A program made the position numbers and the translations under genes. The notes beneath the pieces were generated by a model, which saw nothing but the letters and a program-made list of their open reading frames with translations, was not told where the DNA came from and did not search any database. Of a stretch of DNA of 64,000 bases, positions 59,226 through 64,000 are shown piece after piece (positions within the stretch are counted from its first letter, which is position 1; each line of letters starts with the position of its first letter). Origin of the DNA: Pseudonocardia halophobica (GTDB taxonomy: Bacteria; Actinomycetota; Actinomycetes; Mycobacteriales; Pseudonocardiaceae); contig NZ_BSFQ01000007.1 in assembly GCF_027922425.1 (NCBI RefSeq), forward strand, positions 62,001 to 126,000, read 5' to 3'.

Positions 59226-60401
59226 TCAGCCCGCGGACCGGAGCACGGCCCGGCGGGCGGCACGGGAGGCCGCGGACACCACCGCCTCGGCCGGGCCACG
59301 GATCCGCAGCGCGCGGGCGACCAGCCCGATCGCCAGGCACCAGCCGACGTGCCAGAGCAGCGTCGCGAGCCCGGTGTTCCCGAGGATCGCGAGCGAGGCG
59401 ACGTGCAGGGCGTACAGCGTGAGCGGCACCGCCCCGATCGCCGCGAGCGGCACGACGAGCGTCGAGACCCGCCCCGCGACCAGCAACATCGCGCCCAGCA
59501 CGGCCAGCGCGCTGCCGGTGGTCCGGGCGAGGTCCAGCGGGGTGCCGGAGTGCGGCACCCCGGCGGCGAGCCACCACCAGGTGTCGACGGGGACGGTGCC
59601 GTAGCGCTGCACCCGCAGGGCGTCGGCGCCCGAGGCAGTGGTGATCGCCTCGGCCCCGCCGGCCGCCAGCAGGACCGTCGACACGACCGTCGCCGCGACC
59701 GCGAGCGCGGCACCCCCGCCCAGCAGCCACCACGCCGTCCGGGCGCGGCGCAGGTCGAGCCGCCCCACGGCCAGCCCGGCGAGCAGGTACGTCGACCAGG
59801 TCAGCACCGGGTAGTAGCCGGTGACCAGCAGAATGCCGAGCGCGCTGCCGGGCTCGCCCAGCGACGACAGCCCGACCTGAGCCCCGGGGCCGGGCGACAG
59901 CCCCTCGCGCAGCAACGCGCTCAGGACGGGCGTGATGCCGCACGCGACGACCGCGCCGGCCGCGAGCACCCCGGCCCGCAGCCGCAGCAGCGGGATCGCC
60001 AGGACGATGAGCAGGCCGTAGTAGGCGAGGATGACCGCGACCGGTGGCCGGAGCTCCACGAGCACGAGCCCGAGCAGCGCCACCAGCACCGCCCGCACGA
60101 CCAGGCCCGCCGCCGCGGCGAGATGCAGCCGGCCGAGCGACGGTCCCGGGGGATCCGGCGGCCGCAGACCGAGGTGGCCGCCCGTTCCGAGCGCGATCCC
60201 CACCCCGAGGAGCAGCGCGAACAGCGCCGAGGCCCGGCCGGCGGCGACCGCACCGGTGATCGTCTCCCCGGTCGCGGTGTGCAGCGGCAGGACGTGCGTG
60301 ACCATCATGCCGAGCAGCGCGATCCCGCGCGCCGCGTCGACGCCCGCGATCCGGTCCCGGACCGGGCGGGTGCCCGGCCCGGCGGGCACGGCGGCCGTCA
60401 C
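59226..60401 (-). CDS. Polytopic acyltransferase (DUF1624/HGSNAT-like)
   Basis: A 391-residue membrane protein with about ten helices. The N-terminal RIAGVDAARGIALLGMMVTH is the signature of the heparan-alpha-glucosaminide N-acetyltransferase-like/DUF418-DUF1624 family, in which a membrane His-containing loop transfers acyl groups across the membrane. Later helices include AVLGAMLLVAGRVSTLVV and AVPLTLYALHVASLAILG. The acceptor is unknown; a cell-wall sugar is a reasonable guess. GTG 60401 overlaps the stop of the kinase gene as GTGA, so the two are translationally coupled. Confidence 0.85.
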   Translation of the reverse strand: MTAAVPAGPGTRPVRDRIAGVDAARGIALLGMMVTHVLPLHTATGETITGAVAAGRASALFALLLGVGIALGTGGHLGLRPPDPPGPSLGRLHLAAAAGLVVRAVLVALLGLVLVELRPPVAVILAYYGLLIVLAIPLLRLRAGVLAAGAVVACGITPVLSALLREGLSPGPGAQVGLSSLGEPGSALGILLVTGYYPVLTWSTYLLAGLAVGRLDLRRARTAWWLLGGGAALAVAATVVSTVLLAAGGAEAITTASGADALRVQRYGTVPVDTWWWLAAGVPHSGTPLDLARTTGSALAVLGAMLLVAGRVSTLVVPLAAIGAVPLTLYALHVASLAILGNTGLATLLWHVGWCLAIGLVARALRIRGPAEAVVSAASRAARRAVLRSAG

Positions 60402-62359
60402 GGCCGGGCGGTGCCCGCCCCCACCGGGCCGGCGACCGGCACGCCCGCCCGGCGCAGCCACTCGTCGAGCGACCGCTGGGTGGTGACGAGGTCCGGCCGG
60501 CGGTCCGGGTCGGTGCGCAGGGCCTGCTTGAGCAGCGAGAGGTGCGCGGTGCGCCGGGGCAGGTGGGTGAGCTTGGCCCCGACGGCGGCGGCGCGCAGCC
60601 CGGAGATCGCGTCGGCGTGCCCGCCGCGCGGCGGATAACCGGTCAGCGCGAACGACACCGTGGCCGCCAGCTGCCAGATGTCCGAGCGCGTGGTCGCCTT
60701 CTGCCCCGCCGCGACCTCGGGCGCGAGGTAGTCCGGGGTGCCCAGCACGAAGCCCGTCATGGTCAGCGTGGAGTCCCCGGTCCGGCGGGCGATGCCGAAG
60801 TCGATCAGGTGCGGGTGCCCGGCGGCGTCGACGATCACGTTGCCCGGCTTGAGGTCCCGGTGCAGCACGCCGCGGCGGTGGGCCGCGTCGAGGGCGCCGG
60901 CGACGCCGCTCCAGATCCGGGCGGCGGACACGTCGTCGACCGGCCCGCGCTCCTGCACCAGCCGCGAGAGCGGCACGCCCTCGACGTACTCCATCACGAT
61001 GACCAGGCCCTCGAGCTGGGACAGGCCGGGATCGGACTTGGCGTGCACCAGGTCGTGGATCTGGACGCACTGCGGGTGCCGGACGGCGGCCAGCGCGGCC
61101 GCCTCGCGACGGATCCGCTCCTCGGTCTCGCCGTCGGGTGCGTGGGCCGACTTGAGCGCGACGGTGCGCCCGAGCTTGGCGTCGTGGGCCAGCCAGACCC
61201 GGCCGAACCCGCCGGCGCCGATGCGCTGCAGCACCCGGAAGCGCGGCGCCCTGCCGTTCAGCGGGGCGGCGCCCACCGGGACGGCACCCATCGGGGCGGG
61301 CGGGCCGGGGAACGGTCCGGGGGCCGCGAGGGTGCCGCCCGGGCCGGTGGGGCGCCCGGGAGGCGGACCGAAGCCGCCGGGCCCGCGGCCGGGGATCGGC
61401 GGCAGCGCGCCCGGCGCGGCCGCGAGCGGCGCGGGACCGCCGGCGCGGGGCTGCGGAACGGCGGTCGGCGACGGGGCGGCGGGCCGCCGGCTGCTGTCGA
61501 AGTCAGCGTACGGCGGGCGGGGTTCCTGCGCGGAGCGGTCGGCCCGGCGCTCCTCCGCGGAGGGGAGCTGCACGATCGGCTGCATCCGCTCCTTGAGGCG
61601 GGCGAGCCGCTGCTCGCCGGTCTCGGCCGGCCGCTTCTCGCGGGCCGGGCCCGCGGGCTGCAGCGAGCGCCGGACCGTCTCGCGTGACGGCGGCGGCACG
61701 GCGCTGACCAGCAGCATGCCGGCGAAGGCGCCCAGGCAGGCCCCGACCCAGAGGTGCTCGGACGCGCCCGCGGGCACGCCGGCGGTGAGCACGGCCAGCG
61801 CCAGGGTGGGGCCCCAGAAGAACCGGGCGGGCCAGGCGGGTCCGCGGCGCAGCGCCAGCCGGGCCTGGATCCCGACGAACACCGCGGTGATCAGGGGCAC
61901 GATGCCGAGCAGCAGGACGGCGACGCCGAGCCGGACCGGGTCGGACGGGTCGAACGCGTCGCCGACGGTGCCGGACCCCAAGTAGGTGCTCTGCGCCCCG
62001 ACGAAGCACTCGGTGGAGCGCAGCGAGCGCGCCGCGGCACCGGTCAGGCCGGGTACGTCGGCACCGCGGACGGCGGAGGCGGCGAACACCCGCCCCGCGG
62101 CCACGAACACGAGCAGCGGGAGCAGTCCGGCGGTCAGCAGGCCGATCCCGGCCAGGAGCACCCCGCGCCCGCCGCCGTAGGCGGCACCGAAGCGCCGCCG
62201 CAGCAGCGCTACGACCAGGGCGCCCGCGGCGGGCAGGAGCCCGACGCCGAGGCCGAGCGCCGACGTCGCCCAGGCCCAGACACCCGGGCAGGCCTGCGGG
62301 GCCACGGTCTCGCGCAGCACGGACAGCAGCTGCCCGACCAGCGCGACGAGCGTGTCCAC
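60398..62359 (-). CDS. Membrane Ser/Thr protein kinase with C-terminal kinase domain
   Basis: A 653-residue protein of unusual order. Residues 1-240 hold five or six transmembrane helices. Residues about 240-370 are a Pro/Gly/Ala-rich linker. A complete Hanks-type kinase domain lies at about 375-640: IGAGGFGRVWLAHD (Gly loop), Lys403 in VALKSAH, HRDLKPGNVIVD near 499, DFGIAR, and GTPDYLAPE. PknB-type kinases usually have the kinase first. The membrane part has no extracellular sensor domain, so it may sense within the membrane. GTG 62359 has a strong GGAGGGGGAG ribosome site. The coupled acyltransferase downstream may be a client. Confidence 0.88.
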   Translation of the reverse strand: MDTLVALVGQLLSVLRETVAPQACPGVWAWATSALGLGVGLLPAAGALVVALLRRRFGAAYGGGRGVLLAGIGLLTAGLLPLLVFVAAGRVFAASAVRGADVPGLTGAAARSLRSTECFVGAQSTYLGSGTVGDAFDPSDPVRLGVAVLLLGIVPLITAVFVGIQARLALRRGPAWPARFFWGPTLALAVLTAGVPAGASEHLWVGACLGAFAGMLLVSAVPPPSRETVRRSLQPAGPAREKRPAETGEQRLARLKERMQPIVQLPSAEERRADRSAQEPRPPYADFDSSRRPAAPSPTAVPQPRAGGPAPLAAAPGALPPIPGRGPGGFGPPPGRPTGPGGTLAAPGPFPGPPAPMGAVPVGAAPLNGRAPRFRVLQRIGAGGFGRVWLAHDAKLGRTVALKSAHAPDGETEERIRREAAALAAVRHPQCVQIHDLVHAKSDPGLSQLEGLVIVMEYVEGVPLSRLVQERGPVDDVSAARIWSGVAGALDAAHRRGVLHRDLKPGNVIVDAAGHPHLIDFGIARRTGDSTLTMTGFVLGTPDYLAPEVAAGQKATTRSDIWQLAATVSFALTGYPPRGGHADAISGLRAAAVGAKLTHLPRRTAHLSLLKQALRTDPDRRPDLVTTQRSLDEWLRRAGVPVAGPVGAGTARP

Positions 62360-62445
62360 CGGCTCCCCCTCCCCCTGTCGGAGCGCCCGGACGCCGGGCG
62401 CGATACGTGACGCGACCGGGACGTGGCCGGCACCCCCACTATGGC

Positions 62446-62462
62446 ATCACCGGGGTCCCCCG
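62446..62462. terminator. Possible hairpin between the kinase and MarR genes
   Basis: CACCGGGG and CCCCGTG form an imperfect stem of 6 pairs with one mismatch, 100 bases past the MarR stop. Weak. Confidence 0.3.
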
Positions 62463-62562
62463 TGCCGGGCCGTGCCGGGCACAGCGTGTCGCCCGTTCGT
62501 CGCCCCGCCCCGCGGCCGTCCGGGGGTACCGGTCGGGCCGCCCGCCGTGCGGCCCGTGCCGC

Positions 62563-63054
62563 TCAGCGTCCGCCCTGCTCCCGGTACGTGTCCAGGTCCT
62601 CGTTGAACCGCTCGAGCAGCATGCCGAGCGACTCCCGGTCCTCCTGCGGCCAGGACTCCAGCACGGCCTGCAGCGGGCGGAGCCGGGCCTCGCGGACGAG
62701 CTCCCGCTGGGCCAGGCCCTCGGCGGTCAGCGACACGACGACGGACCGCGAGTCGCGCTCGTCCGGCCGGACGTCGACGAGCCCGGCGCGGGAGAGCCGG
62801 GAGACCTGCCGGCTCGCCGTCGGCTTGCTCACGCCCAGCCGCGCGGTGAGCAGCGTGAGCGACTGCGCCCCGTTCTCGTCGAGCGCGGCGAGCACGGGAT
62901 AGGTGTAACGGTCCACGGCCTCGTGCGCGCCGTAGCCGCCGGACCAGACGGGCTCCAACGTGCGCCGGATCAGCACGGTGATCTCGTGTTCGAGGCGGTG
63001 CAGCGAGTCCTGGGCCGGATTCTCGGGCGCGACCGCACCAGTGGTCGACGTCAC
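62563..63054 (-). CDS. MarR-family transcriptional regulator
   Basis: A 163-residue winged-helix dimer. LHRLEHEITVLIRRTLEPVW forms the dimer helix, and LTLLTARLGVSKPTASRQVSRLSRAGLVDVRPDERDSRSVVVSL holds the HTH and wing. MarR proteins repress neighbouring genes until a phenolic or oxidative signal binds. GTG 63054 has GGAGGGG seven bases upstream; an ATG 102 bases further upstream would add a basic N-terminus. The palindrome ATTGCGG-C-CCGCAAT in the divergent gap is its probable operator, controlling itself and the DUF427 gene. Confidence 0.9.
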   Translation of the reverse strand: MTSTTGAVAPENPAQDSLHRLEHEITVLIRRTLEPVWSGGYGAHEAVDRYTYPVLAALDENGAQSLTLLTARLGVSKPTASRQVSRLSRAGLVDVRPDERDSRSVVVSLTAEGLAQRELVREARLRPLQAVLESWPQEDRESLGMLLERFNEDLDTYREQGGR

Positions 63055-63108
63055 GGGGTCACCCCTCCGCGGAAATCGGTCGTTCGGGCATGAATCGATC
63101 GTACCCGT

Positions 63109-63123
63109 ATTGCGGCCCGCAAT
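63109..63123. promoter_or_regulatory. MarR-type palindromic operator
   Basis: ATTGCGG, a central C, and CCGCAAT form a perfect 7-1-7 palindrome in the 151-bp gap between the divergent MarR and DUF427 genes. A further half-site GCGCAAT lies at 63131-63137. Confidence 0.65.
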
Positions 63124-63205
63124 GTTTCGTCGCGCAATCCGATCACGCTCGACCACTCACCGCGCAGAGCGGAATGCCGCACCGGGACGGCGGGTTGGCC
63201 GTGAC

Positions 63206-64000
63206 ATGGGACTCACCCGACGCGAGGGACCCCTGGCCCCCGACTCACCCACCACCGTCAACTACGCGATCGACGGCCCGGCCCACAAGCTGTTCGCCCA
63301 GCCCTTCCCGCGCCGCATCCGCGCGGAGTTCGCCGGCCGGACGGTCGTCGACACCACCCGGGGCGTGCTGGTCCACGAGACCGCCCTGCTCCCGGTGCTC
63401 TACGTGCCGTTCGACGACGTCGACGCGGACGCGCTCGTCCCCACCGACCACTCGACGCACTGCCCGTTCAAGGGCGACGCGAGCTACCACTCGCTGGTCG
63501 TGGACGACCGGACCGCGGAGAACGCCGTCTGGTCCTACCCCGAACCGAAGCCCGAGGCCCCGTGGCTGAAGGGCTACGCCGCCTTCTACTGGAACGCCCT
63601 CGACGCCTGGTACGACGAGGAGGAGCAGGTCTTCGCCCACCTCACCGACCCGTACACCCGCGTCGACGTCCGGCCGACCCGCCGGCACGTCCAGGTCCGG
63701 CACGGCGACACGGTCCTCGCGGAGTCCGACGCGCCGGCCGTGCTCTCCGAGACCGGGCTGCCGAACCGCTGGTACCTGCCGAGGGACGCGGTCCGGGTGG
63801 AGCTGCGCCCGTCGGACACCCGCACCCGCTGCCCCTACAAGGGCGAGGCGCGCTACTGGACCGCGGTGCTGCCCGACGGCACCGAGATCGCCGACGCGGC
63901 CTGGGAGTACGAGACCCCGCTGCCGGAGTCGAGCCGGGTCGCGGGCCTGCTCAGCTTCTGGGGCGACGGCGTCGAGGTGCTGGTCGACAGCGAGCCGGCC
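63206..64000 (+). CDS. Tandem DUF427 protein, 5' part
   Basis: The frame from ATG 63206 is open to the right edge (265 codons seen). It holds two DUF427 modules: the first has VHETALLPVLYVPFDDVD and HCPFKGDASYHSLVVDDRT, then AWYDEEEQVFAHLTDPYTRVDV; the second starts VQVRHGDTVLAESDAPAVL and has RCPYKGEARYWTAVLPDG. DUF427 proteins form a small beta fold of unknown function. The gene is divergent from marR, with the palindrome ATTGCGGCCCGCAAT between, so it is probably a MarR target. The stop codon lies beyond the window. Confidence 0.85.
   Translation, partial: MGLTRREGPLAPDSPTTVNYAIDGPAHKLFAQPFPRRIRAEFAGRTVVDTTRGVLVHETALLPVLYVPFDDVDADALVPTDHSTHCPFKGDASYHSLVVDDRTAENAVWSYPEPKPEAPWLKGYAAFYWNALDAWYDEEEQVFAHLTDPYTRVDVRPTRRHVQVRHGDTVLAESDAPAVLSETGLPNRWYLPRDAVRVELRPSDTRTRCPYKGEARYWTAVLPDGTEIADAAWEYETPLPESSRVAGLLSFWGDGVEVLVDSEPA

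Overview
The window is chromosomal DNA from a very high-GC actinobacterium (73% in the one ordinary 60-base block I counted, 45001-45060). The left third holds the actinobacterial proteasome and pupylation neighbourhood in its usual order: prcA, pafA, pafB, pafC, tatA, tatC, helY. Together with RbpA, an Eis-type acetyltransferase, adjacent Lnt and Ppm genes and F420/LLM-type oxidoreductases, this points to the Pseudonocardiales/Mycobacteriales side of the phylum. A Pseudonocardia-like host is my best guess and is inference only. I saw no rRNA, tRNA, CRISPR array, prophage or insertion sequence.

Layout. 1-12742: 3' end of prcA, a VOC protein, fdhD, a methyltransferase, a PAP2/lipid-kinase fusion, pafA, pafBC, the Tat translocase and the HelY helicase. 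13212-25013: envelope and general metabolism, with a DUF4333 protein, Eis, a 5'-3' exonuclease, an M24 peptidase, a secreted SGNH hydrolase, PspC, a YtcJ amidohydrolase, a PIG-L deacetylase preceded by a possible cysteine-rich leader peptide, lnt, a polyprenol-phosphate mannose synthase and a phosphoribosyltransferase. 25031-28389: an MFS carrier divergent from an aconitase-family enzyme. 28478-36949: a DUF885 protein, rbpA, a UMF1 carrier, a GDPD, a LigD-like protein, the iron-store pair bfd/bfr between two IdeR-like boxes, HdeD and DUF3072. 37427-42217: an AraC-VOC-UvrA-like cassette, a remarkable hexapeptide-repeat protein and an F420-type oxidoreductase.

42391-44352 is a lower-GC cluster for cobalt-type thiocyanate hydrolase, with beta and alpha subunits fused in one chain, plus gamma subunit and activator. 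44651-48993 is a four-gene catabolic operon (acyl-CoA dehydrogenase-like, alcohol dehydrogenase, LLM oxidoreductase, epoxide-hydrolase-like) facing a TetR gene, with an inverted repeat over the operon promoter. 49710-58401 is accessory: XRE regulator, aldo/keto reductase, VOC, GAF-GGDEF, CadD-like exporter, EEP nuclease, HNH nuclease, an HTH-PASTA protein with a perfect palindrome over its promoter, a Fic toxin-antitoxin pair, a RutE-like nitroreductase and peptidase E. 58446-64000 holds a DUF4232 lipoprotein, an acyltransferase translationally coupled to a membrane Ser/Thr kinase, and a MarR regulator divergent from a DUF427 protein that runs off the window.

A recurring signal is a TANNNT hexamer ending 6 or 7 bases before an ATG or GTG. 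It marks probable leaderless transcripts for at least sixteen genes and was used to decide several starts.
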